The notes below the pieces were generated by a model, which was not told the origin of the DNA, searched no databases, and was given only the letters and a program-made list of their open reading frames with translations. 64,000 nt of DNA from Conus ventricosus (taxonomy: Eukaryota; Mollusca; Gastropoda; Neogastropoda; Conidae), in assembly GCA_018398815.1 (NCBI GenBank), contig CM031611.1, positions 36,198,261-36,262,260 on the forward strand. Direction: 5' to 3'. This document shows, in pieces, positions 35,456 through 46,635 of the stretch. The translations under genes were made by a program, and so were the position numbers. Position 1 is the stretch's first letter. Every line of letters starts with the position of its first letter.

Positions 35456-36432
35456 AAGAATATCAAATTCCAAGAAATGAGAAAGCTCAACCTTGTAGAC
35501 TAATAGTAACGAACCTATAGAAACATTCTGATGTTGACAAATAGTTTCAGACTGCATTATAGGATACCCAGATCAGAAGGTACCAACGCGCACAAGAAGC
35601 AATTCTGGAAGAGGAGCAAAGACTTCCGCATCATCTGGGCTCCTGAGGGATCTAATTCCCTATTTTTCTGAACTATTGATCCAAAGGATATTGATAAACA
35701 GAAACAAGCCACACTTAAACAGGACTCTTTGGCCTGGGAAAGAAAAGGACATTAAGTCATTAGAAAGAGTAAGTAAAACACTACGAATAAAGACTCCAAA
35801 AATTGAGAATGATGACACTAAAACTGTCAATGAAAGGGTCAATGAGCTTGGAAGAGATGACAAATCCCTGTGTATGAAGATAACATTAAATTCTGATGGA
35901 AAATGATATGTTCATTAAAAAAGAAGAAAATCTTTGAAATTAGACACCCAACACAACAATAAACTAAGACACATAACTAAGTGTCAAAATACTAAGTTGT
36001 GATATATGAGAAACTTTACTGATAGGACAAGAGGATGGACAACGTGAAAGAAAAAAAATGTAATCTGAAGAACACCACTGCCGGTACTCCCCTTCAAGTC
36101 CATGTCCCAGGTTCTCGTGACCTATCTCCATTTTCTGTGGCTGCTGAGGTAGATTTCCATCGTCTCTGGCAGTTGATGGAACACATCTTTATCCCTGTTG
36201 ACGAGAAATTAAGACCACCTTTAACTATTGGACTAAGTCGGGAGAAAAAACAACACAACAAAACTGACACACCCAATTCAGCGAAGGCAGTTAAACGTTT
36301 TTGAGGCGTTCTCTTGCTATCTGATAATTTGATTTACATCACGTGATATGGGAGCTGCATGAACGCTTTCTGCCATCCCCATTTGCACAGTAGTGGGTTT
36401 GAAATGCATTCCTCGCACGTTGGCTTTCTGTA

Positions 36433-36481
36433 TGTGTGCGCGCGCGCGCGCGTGTGTGGTGTGGTGTGTGTGTGTGTGTGT

Positions 36482-36534
<53 letters not shown>

Positions 36535-36553
36535 CGGGAGGGGGGGGGGGGGG
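36433..36553. repeat. GC/GT microsatellite plus G-run
   Basis: (GC)n then (GT)n then a G-run of about 14. Corresponding positions in copies 2 and 3 of the duplicated unit (41155-41183 and 44697-44890) hold the same type of tract, so the microsatellite predates duplication. Confidence 0.92.
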
Positions 36554-36689
36554 TATGGGAAAGGAATGTGATGTGTATGCTTGTATGTGTGTACTCATGC
36601 GCACATGCGCGTGCTCTTCTGTGCGTGTGTGTGTGCAAACGTGCGCTTTGAGTGCACGCACCTGTTCGGAATTGCGTCTACATTAGTGT

Positions 36690-36832
36690 GGGGCGCATGC
36701 GCATTCGCTTACATATGCACATCCTCATTAATGGTAGTCGCAAGGAGCATGGCTGAAGAAAGGCGAGAAGCAGTATTAGAATTCGTAATAACTGTCCCTA
36801 TCGAAAAAAAGAAAATGCAAGCTCCTTTGTAA
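36690..36832 (+). other. Possible short exon-like segment with NRF1-like site
   Basis: GCGCATGCGC (about 36692), a perfect NRF1-type palindrome, lies about 55 bp before an ATG with A at -3 and G at +4 (36751). That ATG opens 27 codons (MAEERREAVLEFVITVP onward) to a stop at 36830. The neighbourhood is rich in alternating GC/CA, so chance is a serious alternative. Confidence 0.2.
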
Positions 36833-36938
36833 AACTGTTGAGTCAGCGCTCAATTCAAACCGATACTCAACACCTTTAGACCTGAATTTAACAAGTTCCT
36901 GAGCTTCTGCAGAAAAGTCATCTCCTGGAAGGGAAGAA

Positions 36939-36994
<56 letters not shown>

Positions 36995-38350
36995 GGCAAT
37001 GACAATTACTGACAATGGTAATGTTGCTTACAGCACAAGACTGATTCGTCTTTACAGCTCCCTTGCGAACATGTTGAACTCTGTTTCGATGAATTTAATT
37101 TTTTTTTTATCCGTTTGCTAGTTCCATTCCTCTTGCCAGAGGTCTCTGGTGTAAGCTTGGGCTTTGGGTTTCAGATCATTCTGAGGGATACACAATCTGA
37201 TCAACTCTTTCCTTTTGCCACTCTTGGCATAAGTTGATAACCAACTCGTTTCCTCGGATGCCCATATGGCTGGGAACCAAAGTAAAAACTATATTGTATC
37301 CATCTGATTTTAAAGAGTGTACAGTTCAAATATCTTCAGCAGTTGAGGGAGCTTAAGTTACGGCTGGTGCTGGTTTCCAAAGCAGAGAGTGGGTATAACA
37401 AAACGAGAAAATATTTATTTTGATTTAGTACTAATCTAGGAGCCTGGACTAAGGCTGCCTAATCAGCAGTGTAGATGGAGCTTCAGCAGGAATGTTTAGA
37501 GCATCTCTGAAAAAGGACCTCTTGCACAGTACACAGCAGAGGCAACCCCCGCCTCAGATTTGGAACCGTCAATGAAAATTCTTTCTAAAAGTGGACACTT
37601 CAAACAGTTCAGGAAAGAGGACTTGTTCGTCAAGGAGCTAGTGGTGTCTTTACGGTACGAGATTAAATCAAACCAGATCTCTGGAGCTTGTTTACACAGC
37701 TGATTTCAGTTCAACTGAGATTGTACACTCAAGTGTTGTCTAAAGCGAAGTTGTATGACGATTCGTCTCCGAGTTATTTCGTTTGCTTAAACAGCAGATT
37801 TACGTGAGGGTAACGAGATGTGTTGAATGTTGCGAGGCCAGCAGATTGGCAAGAGCTTGTTTGTCAGTAATCAGAGCATCAAGTAACGAATTGACAGGTT
37901 AGGGTTCTTTGGGGTTATTTTCTTGATGTTCCGGATCTTTTCTTGGATGCTTTAGATGTCCGCCTTGAGAAGTTTCTCCAAGACTGACGTTTACGGACTT
38001 TAAAAGTGTGTCACGTTTTGGGTCAGATTTTTTTCATGGGCTCGAGCGCTGAGCTAAAAGCCTTTGGAATATCCGACGCTTAGCTTAGCCCGTTTGAGTT
38101 TCTTCGAGATTTATTGGCAGTCAGAATTAAACCAAGGTGTTTAGGCATTTGGAGTTTATTTAAAAACATCGGTATACACGTTTTTGCAGACTTAAAGCAT
38201 TCGTTCAAAATTCTGCTGGATCTGGACTTTGAAGAATGTCAGTTACCTGGAGCTCCTTTGAAATATTTTAAACTAAATGATTCCAATTAGCTTTTGTATA
38301 TAATCAAGGTGTTCCAGAACAGAGGCGTTTTCAGTTGTCATGGATTTTAA
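36830..38350 (-). pseudogene. Jockey-type LINE remnant A (EN tail, RT start, RNase H)
   Basis: Read on the minus strand from high to low coordinate: an endonuclease-end signature near 38350-38150 (SDHFPI-like region in scrambled frames), an RT N-terminal part (about 38000-37700), then RNase H. The RNase H is the clearest part: IFIDGSKSEAGVASAVYC (about 37600-37540), VPSHMGIRGNELV (about 37280-37230) and the end YTRDLWQEEWN (about 37150-37115). The RT core with the YVDD loop is missing, deleted at about 37700. Several stops and shifts are present. Orientation and family match remnants B and C. Confidence 0.75.
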
Positions 38351-38499
38351 CATAATGGGGAAATGGTCACTTCCATACAGGTCATCATGGACAGACCACT
38401 CGGTCCAGGATCTGTGAGATGTCATATACTAACAAATGTAAATACGAAAGTGTACCTGTGTAATAATGGGTGCACGTTGGAGCAATTCATGTCAATTGT

Positions 38500-41160
38500 G
38501 ACGAGACTGGTTGTCCAGAACAGAGCAACGCAGTGGTCTTCTGTTAAACTGGTGGGGATCTCTGGAGAGTGGCCAGCCCTGTGATCTGCCAAACAGACTT
38601 GGATTAGATTCTGGCGAACAAAATATCGCTGAAAATTATAAGTCAGGAAATCGTGTTAAGCAGACAAGTCTTCAAGGTAGTTCTAAACACACACACACAC
38701 CCACCACGCACACACATATACATGGCGCGCACCACGGCTCTTGACACAAGACACTAAACCATAGGAAGGATACTGTTATGAACCATGTGAGGGAATCCTT
38801 AGCTCTACAAAGACAAATTAATCGCATGAAGACAGGACTGTCATTTTGAAAGAAGATTCTGCCAATTAAAACAAGAGGGGTCAGTAATTCCTGTAAGATT
38901 ACAGGAGAAGAAACTTTGAAAAGCACTGTAAACCATATGGAAGATGCTAAAACCTATGCATAAGTGACAGTAAACCATACAAAAGGGGGTCATAAGTCTC
39001 TTACAAAAGGATATGTCATTCAAACGAGGATCATAACCCTGATGAAAGGGGAAACCTGTGAAAAGAAACTTGATGAATGCTAAGATTACCAAACCGTGTG
39101 GAAACAAGACCCTATACCGTACAAAAAGCTGACAATTGTTATAAAAGAGGCCACTAGTTGCTATGAAAGGACGCTAAACAACAAGGAAAGAGTATAGTAA
39201 CGCTCTTGAAAAGAGGCAATTAAACCTCTGGAAGAATGACACAAGCCACCCAACCCTATGAAACACCACACAGAGAGTATGCTACACCTTACGACAGCAT
39301 ACACTGATAGTTGAAACTAGATTTCATGAACGAGGGTCAATACAGTGTCCAAGACAAGATCTATATCTTCACTGTAATTATTATAATGTGTGTTCTGTTG
39401 ATCAAAAGATACTCGGATCAGGAGGTACCAGGAGCGCACTAGGGAATATTTCAGGAAGAGGTTTAAAGACTTCCTCTAGACTTCTGCAGCTCAGCCCCAA
39501 AAGATCTGAAAACATGCGTCCATGTTCCAGATCCTTGACTTATGAGACCTGCTACATAGCTGGAGTCAATCTTTCATACCTTTCATCAAGTATTCCCTCT
39601 GGTACCCCCCGTTTTAGTATCCTTGTTCCACAGCACACTGACGTAAGAAACTTGAACAGCTAGAGAAAGACGAACACTATGTTATGAAAAGAAGACCGAG
39701 CCCTGCAAAGAGTGAAAGTTGCTGTGAAACCATGGTGGTAATGAATGTATAAAATCGAGACTATGATCCGTCTGAACGATGGTGATACTAACCCCATGAA
39801 AGGGGAATTTAGGCCCTATGTAATGACACTAAAGGTTATAGAGGACTAAGGCACTAAATCCTGGATAAAAGAAGACACTAAATTTTTAGAAGGAAATATT
39901 AAAACTATGAAAGCACATAAAGCCCTGTGGAAGACCATGACGATATGAAGGAAGATACAAAATAATTATGCGCAGGAAGGTTTTAAATCCAGCGAAAGGA
40001 CGCTAAATCCTATTTAGGAAGAAGACATTACGCCCTATGAAAGGACAGCAATGCAAGGAGGAGACACTGAACCCTTTGGAAAAAGGACAGTAAACCTTAA
40101 AGTAAACAATCCAGTGAAAGGAGCACACTACATATACAATGAAAAAAAAGGATAGCAAATTCTAAGAAAAGAGAAAGCTCAACCTTGTTGGCCAAGAGTA
40201 TCAAACCCTACAGAAGAATTATGTTTACAATTACCGCGTCAGACTGGGTTATAGGATACTCGGATCAGAAGGTACCAACGTGCAAATTAAAATTCAGGAA
40301 GAGGATCAAAGACTTCCTTAGCATATCGGCCTCTGAGGGATATGATACCCACGTTTCGTTTGTTTTTGAACTCTTGATCAAGAAGATATTGATAACTCTT
40401 GATCAACACAAACAGCCCACCATGATCAGACAGGAGTCGTTAGCCTGGGAAAGAAAAGGACATTAAATCATTGGGAAGAAGTAAAACACTACGAATGCAG
40501 ACACCATAAACGTGAGAATGACACTAAAAATGCCAATGAAAGGGACAATGAGCTTGGAAGAAATGACACAAAGTCCTGTGTATGTAGATAACACTAAATC
40601 CTGATGTAAAATGATAAAGATATGTTCATTTTAAAAAGAAAACCTTTGAAATTAGTCACCAAACTCAACAGAAAAACAATAAACTAAGACACTAACCAAG
40701 TGTCAAAATACTAAGCTGTGACGCATAAGACTTTACTGAAAGAAGAGGATGGACAACATGAAAGAAAAGATATGGAAGCCAGCACTCCCTTTAAGTTCAT
40801 GTCCCAGGTTCTCGTGACCTATCTCCGTTTTCCGTGGCTGCTGGTGTAGATTTCTGTCGTCTCTGGCCATTGATGGAGCAGGTTCTTATCCCTGTTGAGG
40901 AGAAATGATGACCATCTTTAATTATTGAACTGTACGCAGGAAAAAACAACCGATACACTGGTTCAGCAAAGGCAATGAAACGTTTCTGAGGCGTTCTCTT
41001 GCCATCTGATAATTTGATTTACATCACGTGATAAGGGAGCTGCATAAAAGCTTTCTGCTGTCCCCATTGGCACAGCAATAGTTTTGTATGCATTACTTCC
41101 ACATTGGCGTTCTGTTTGGATAGAGACGGATCGTTTGAGTGCAAGCGCGTACTGTGTGCG
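38500..41160. repeat. Low-copy duplicated unit, copy 2
   Basis: Same landmark order as copy 1: 'gttgtccagaacagagcaac' (38511), 'ggccagccctgtgatctgcc' (38570), 'ggaggtaccaggagcgcact' (39420), 'ctgaaaacatgcgtccatgt' (39505), 'gatcagaaggtaccaacgtg' (40263) and 'gaggcgttctcttgccatct' (40990). The TA tract of copy 1 is absent. It ends in a GT/G-run tract at 41155-41183. Confidence 0.82.
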
Positions 41161-41239
41161 TGTGTGTGGGGGGGGGGGGGGGGGAGGGGTTGGGAGAAGA
41201 ACGTATTGTGTATGCGTGCATGTGTGTGTCCACGAGCGC

Positions 41240-42140
41240 ACGCTCTTTCGGAATTGGGCTTTTTCACAGCTTGAATGGTGTATTGGTCCAGACGAATTCC
41301 AGGATTGGCAAAGTACTGACGAAAACTGAACATGGATACACTGTGCTTTGGTGCTTGAAAGTGTAAACCCATTTTTCTTAGCCCATTGTCGAATCTTCTC
41401 CCCACAGTGTTGGAGTTTGTGCTGTACCGCTGGCACACGAGGCTCCTACTGCTTAGCGTGCAAGTCATCAACATACAAAGGACTCGAAACCCCGGTTTAC
41501 TGACTTGACAACGTCGGTAATTTTCATACTGAACAGAGCAGGAGAAAGAATGCTCCCTTAATGTACATCGAACTCCTGCCCATGGACATCAGACAGCGTG
41601 GTGCCAATACGGACTTGGAACTGCCGATCAGTCAGAAAGTTTTGACTAAACAAAAGCAGATTACAACGAAAACTAAGTTTATGAAGATCCATAAAAACTT
41701 CAGATTTGTTGTTGCAGATAAAAAACAGATAACCACATATTGTTTATTAAGGAAAGCGTTACAGATGGTGGTTTCTATACAAACATGGTCAATGGTTGAG
41801 TGGTACTTCCAGAACCCGTCCTGTTTATAGGCCAATGGTTTCCAGCTCCCACATGAGATGGGAGCGGACCATGTTTTCCCATATCGGAATACACATTTTG
41901 CCTGACCTAAAGTGTTAGTTTGCGATTCTGCTGGATCTTGACTTTGACGAACCAGTTTCCTGGATCTTTGATATATTAAAAAAAAATATTCCAATAAGCT
42001 TTTTATATGATCAAGGTGTTCCTGAACAGAGGCGTTTTCAGTTGTCACGGATTTTATCATAAACGGAAAATGTTCACTTCCATGCATATCATCATGGAGA
42101 TACCACCAAGTTAACTCGGTTCAGGATCAGCGAGGGGTAA
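41240..42140 (-). pseudogene. Jockey-type LINE remnant B (EN tail plus RT core)
   Basis: On the minus strand: the EN end (MHGSEHFPFMIKSVTTENAS, about 42087-42028), then directly the RT with HSTIDHVCIETTICNAFLNK (about 41795-41735), FLTDRQFQVRIGTTLSDVHG (about 41640-41580) and GSILSPALFSMKI (about 41555-41515). It runs on to a region equivalent to LQHCGEKIRQWAKKNGF (about 41410-41360). Frames change several times and a stop splits VHGQEFDVH from GSILSP. The RT N-terminal part is deleted at about 41890, a different lesion from remnant A. RNase H is absent: the remnant ends at the microsatellite tract. Confidence 0.8.
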
Positions 42141-42219
42141 CGTAATGACTAATCTAAACATCAAAGTGTACCTGTGGAAGAATGGAGCAAGTTGGAGACG
42201 AGGCATGTCACTGGTGACG

Positions 42220-44695
42220 AGACTGGTTGTCCAGAACAGAGCAACGCAGTGGTCTCCTGTGAGACTGGTGGGATCTCCGGGGAGTGGCCAGCCCTGTGAT
42301 CTGCCAAACACAGACTTTGATGAATTTCTGATGAAGAAAAAGTCGCTAAAAATCAAGTCAGGAAATCGTGTCAAGCAGACACGAAAGTCTTCAAGGTAGT
42401 TGTAAACACACACACACACACGGCTCTTGATACAAGAAACTAAACCACAGGAAAAGATATTGTTATATAAACCATTTGAGGGAAGCCTTGGCTCTACAAA
42501 GGCAAATTAATCGCATGAAGAGAGGTCTCCCATTTTGAAAGAAGATTCTGCCAACAAATACAAAAGGGGTCACTAAGCTCTGTAAAATTAGAAGAGTAAA
42601 CTTTATGGCCGAAAGGCACTGTAAATTCTGTGGAAGAAAATATGCTAAAACCAATGTACAAGTGACAGTAAACTACGCCAAATGGGGCCATAAACTTCCT
42701 ACAAAAGGAGACCATGCCATATTCAAACGAGGACCATAATCCTGATTAAAGTACGGGATTCCTGTGAAGAGACTCGACCGATACTAAAGATGACTAAACC
42801 CTGTGAAAACAAGGCACTATACCATACAAAAAGCTGACAATGGTCAGAAGAGGACAGTTGTTACTATGAAAGGACGGCGCCTAAACAAGGGAGAGAGGAC
42901 AGTTAAGCTTGTGAAAAAAGTAAACTCGACCTCTGGAAGGATGACACAAGCCACGAGAGGATGCTAAACCCCATGACAGGGTACACTAACTGTTCCAGAT
43001 CCCCGACTTATGAGACCTGCTACATAGTTGAAGTCAATCTTTCATACCTTTCCCAAAGTGCATTCCCTCTGGTACCCCCTGTTTTGGTATCCTTTAATCA
43101 ACAGCACACTGACAGAGAAAACTAGAACAGCTAGAGAAAGAAGAACACTATTTTGTGAAAAGACCAAGCCCTGCAAAGAGAGAAATTTACTCTGAAAAAA
43201 AAACCGGTGGACATGAATGAAATGAAGACGTTAATCCTTTTGAACCATGGTGATGCTAACCCCACGAAAGGAATTTATGCTCCATGTAACGAAGACACTA
43301 ACGATTATGAGGAGCGCAGTGTTCCCTCGTAGGACTAAAGCACTAAATCCTTGGGGAAAAGAGGACACTGAATGTGAAAAAGGAAATACTTAAACTCTAA
43401 AAGCACTTAAAACCCTGCGGAAGAACATGGCCATATGAAGGAAGACACAAACTTAGACGCAAGGAAGGTACTAGATCCATTGAAAGAAACGACGCCACAT
43501 CTTTTAGGAAGATGGTACGCCCCAAGAAAAGACAGTAATGTATGAAGACAAGACCCTTTGAAAGAACTGGATGTTGAACTCTCTGGAAAGAGGATATTAA
43601 ACCTTACGAAAGTAAACTACCCTGTGAAAGGAGCACACTATGTACACAATGACAGAAAGGATATCAATTCTAAGAAAGAAAAAGCTTAACCTTGTGGACT
43701 AAGGGTATCAAACTCTATGGAAGAATTCTGATGTTGACAATTACCGTGTCATACTGGAGTATCGGATCAGAAGGCAACTAATGCGCACAAGAAGAAATAA
43801 TTCAGGAAGACGATCAAAGACTTGCTCAGCATCTCGGCCTCTGTGGGATCTAAAATCCACGTTTTATTTGGTTAAAACTTTGTATCCAGAGGATACTGAT
43901 ATACAAACACGAGCAACACTGATCAGACACGACGTTAGCCTGGGAAAGAAAAGGGCATTAACTCCTTGGAAAGAGGAATAAAAACACTACGAATGAAGAC
44001 ACAAACTTGGGAATGATGACATTAAAACTGCCAATGAAAGAATACAACGAGCTTGGAAGAGATGACACACAAAGTGCTGCGTATGACGATAACACTAAAT
44101 CCTAATGTAAAATGATAAAGATACGTTCATTTTAAATAAGAAACCCTTTGAAATTAGACACCAAACAGAATGACAATAAACTAAGACACTAGCCTAGTGT
44201 CAAAATTCTGAGCAGCGATACATACGAGACAATACTGGAAAAAGGACAGGAGGGTGGAGACCATGAAAGAAAGAATATGGAATCTGAAGAACACCAGTGT
44301 CAATACTCCCGTTAAGTCCATGTCCCAGGTCTCGTGTCCTATATCCATGGCTGACGAGGTAGATTTCCGTCGTCTCTGTCCGTTGATGGAGCAGATCCTT
44401 ATCCCTGTTAAGAAATGACCTTTAATTACTGGACTGTACACGGGAAAAAGAACGTGACGCACCCAATTTAGCAAAGGCAGTTAAACGTTTTTGAGGCGTT
44501 CTCTACCATCTCATAATTTGATTTACATCACACGATATGGGAGCTGCATGAAAGCTTACAGCCATCCCCATTTGCTCAGCAGTGGCTTTGGGTTTGTAAT
44601 GCATTTCTCCAACATTTGCTTTCTGTATGGACAGAGACGGAGCGTTTGAGAACGAGCGTGTACCGTGTACGTGTACTGTGTACGTGTACTGTGTC
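42220..44695. repeat. Low-copy duplicated unit, copy 3
   Basis: Landmarks recur in order: 'gttgtccagaacagagcaac' (42228), 'ggccagccctgtgatctgcc' (42286), 'gagacctgctacatag' (43013), 'gatcagaaggcaactaatgc' (43763) and 'gttaaacgtttttgaggcgt' (44482). It lacks part of the 'ggtaccaggtgatcactagg' to 'ctgaaaacatgcg' segment present in copies 1 and 2, a deletion near 42990. Confidence 0.82.
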
Positions 44696-44696
44696 C

Positions 44697-44724
44697 GTGC
44701 GCGCGCGCGCGCGTGTGTGTTTAT

Positions 44725-44765
<41 letters not shown>

Positions 44766-44779
44766 TGTGTGTGTAAAGG

Positions 44780-44835
<56 letters not shown>

Positions 44836-44892
44836 CGCGTGTGTGCGCGCGTGTGTGTGCGCGTACATGTGTGTGTGGGGGGGGGGGGGAGA
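44697..44892. repeat. GC/GT microsatellite plus G-run
   Basis: Two GT blocks separated by 'aaaggtagg', flanked by GC runs and followed by a G-run. It produces spurious Cys/Val and His/Thr frames on both strands. Confidence 0.93.
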
Positions 44893-45069
44893 ACGTGCTG
44901 CATATGCATATATGTGTGCACCACAGGCACACGCGCGCGCTCTTGTGTGTGTGCGCGTGAGTAAGCGCGAGCATGAGCTTCGAAAGCATGACGCTCGTGT
45001 CAACGCCCGAATCCTTGTGTGCAAGAACACGAGTGCTCAAAGCTCTCTGACGAGTAGTTTTTAAGGATG

Positions 45070-46060
45070 GATATTATTTCAAAGTTTCACAGCTGGAATG
45101 GCGGATTTGTGCAGACGAATTCCAGGATTGGCAAATGATTGACGAAATCTACGAAAATGGACATACTGTTTTGGTGCTTGAAAATGTAAACCGTTTTCAC
45201 TCAGACCACTGTCGAATCTTGTCCACACAATGTTGGAGTTGTTGTACGCTGACATATGTGACTCCTGCTGCATTGAGTGCAAAATCAAGAAACGGATTGG
45301 ACTCACAAACCCAGTTTACTGACTTGACAGTCTTTGATTTGATACCGAAAAGAGCATGAAAAAGAATGCTCCATCCAAGCCCTGCCTATGGACGTCAGAC
45401 AGCGTGGTGCCAATACGGACTTTGTACATTTTTTTTTAGATTAAAAAGGTATCAACCACATGTTTATTAATGAAGGCGTTATAGAGGGTGGTTTTGAGAT
45501 GGACAACATGGTCAATCGTCGAGTTCTACTTCCAGAACCCGCACTGTTCATTGGCCAAAAGGCCATCGATTTCCATCTTCCACATCAGACAGGAGCTGAC
45601 CATGTTTCCCCACTAGCTTGAGGAGGCACCTGGTCACAACTGCTGGAGCACACTTTGAAGGCTAGTCAAACCTTTAACAGGTTTAGCAATCAAAATGATC
45701 AGGGCTTTTCACCAGGAGGTCGGAAAGCATCCTGTGGTCCAGATATGGTTGAAGACGTTTAGGTTGGAGACAGCTCTCTGGAAGATGTTTCAAAAGCTGA
45801 TAACGAATTTCATCCAGGCCAGGAGCAGAATCGTTGCAGGTTTGCAGAGCTAATTTCAGTTCATCAGTTGAAAATGTTATGTTGTACGCTTAAGTGTTGT
45901 CTGGGGTGAAACTGTATGACGATTTTATTTTCCGAGTTTACTCCAGGAAAAGTTCTACTGAATGGCGGAGGCCAGCAGATTTGGCAACATCTTGTCAGTT
46001 ATCACAGCATCAGCAAGTTTCAGGTGATGGACTGACAGGTTGGCATTCTTCCCTATGATT
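45070..46060 (-). pseudogene. Jockey-type LINE remnant C (RT only)
   Basis: On the minus strand: an RT N-terminal segment LQTCNDSAPGLDEIRYQLLK (about 45845-45785) with HLPESCLQ after it, then scrambled fingers/palm sequence, and a distal palm part LQHCVDKIRQWSE (about 45235-45190), ending near 45070. Multiple stops and shifts are present. The EN tail and RNase H are not seen. Together A, B and C cover most of EN end, RT and RNase H of one family. Confidence 0.72.
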
Positions 46061-46480
46061 TTGTGTTCGAGTACGCGTGCGTGCGTGCATATGCGCGCGC
46101 GCGCGCTCAAATCGACGGTCTGGTTGGTTGGTTCATTTTTCTGTTGTCTGTACCTGCACGCTGACGATTTTAGAACTGAATGAATTTGGGCAATAAAATA
46201 TTGAGTCACTAGAACAAGTTAAAATAGATGCTTGTCTGTGGTTGTGGTCAGCTACAAATTTTGTTTCACGTAATTAAATTTCATGAATTCACTATTTCTG
46301 TGCATTCATGTAACAGCTTATACTAAACTACCTCTAACTTATTTTTTATTAGCAAAACTTCGACTTACTAACGCATTAATTTAACCTGTTATTTTCCTTC
46401 AACACCAGTTTCTGAACGTGTCTTACCTGCATCCATGAGTAGAGGTCTGGATGCTGTCATCTTGATTCTTGTGTTGCAGC
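46061..46480. other. No recognised feature
   Basis: A short GC run (46090-46106) and AT-rich sequence; no frame or motif that I can assign. Confidence 0.5.
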
Positions 46481-46481
46481 G

Positions 46482-46635
46482 ACATCTTGTTCCTGGTTGA
46501 CAGGCTCTTCTGCTGACATCTTGTTCCTGGCTGACAGGCTCTTCTGACATTTTGTTCCTGGTTGACAGGCTCTTCTGCTGACATCTTGTTCCTGGTTGAC
46601 AGGCTCTTCTGCTGACATCTTGTTCCTCGTGGTGA
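46482..46635. repeat. 34-bp minisatellite (about 4.5 copies)
   Basis: Units of 'gacatcttgttcctggttga' plus 'caggctcttctgct', one copy shortened by six bases. Minus-strand frames read QEQDVSRRACQPGT repeatedly; I treat this as an artefact of the repeat. Confidence 0.9.

Larger units (their letters stand above)
33040..36430. repeat. Low-copy duplicated unit, copy 1
   Basis: Starts with the 'gttgtccagaacagagcaac' block (33133) and 'ggccagccctgtgatctgcc' (33200), continues through kilobases of a decayed short repeat of the type 'tatgaaaggacactaaac', holds 'ggtaccaggtgatcactagg' (34397), the related 'gatcagaaggtaccaacgcg' (35574), and ends with 'gttaaacgtttttgaggcgt' and 'atttgatttacatcacgtga' (36289-36345). 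No coding frame of interest was found. Confidence 0.8.
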
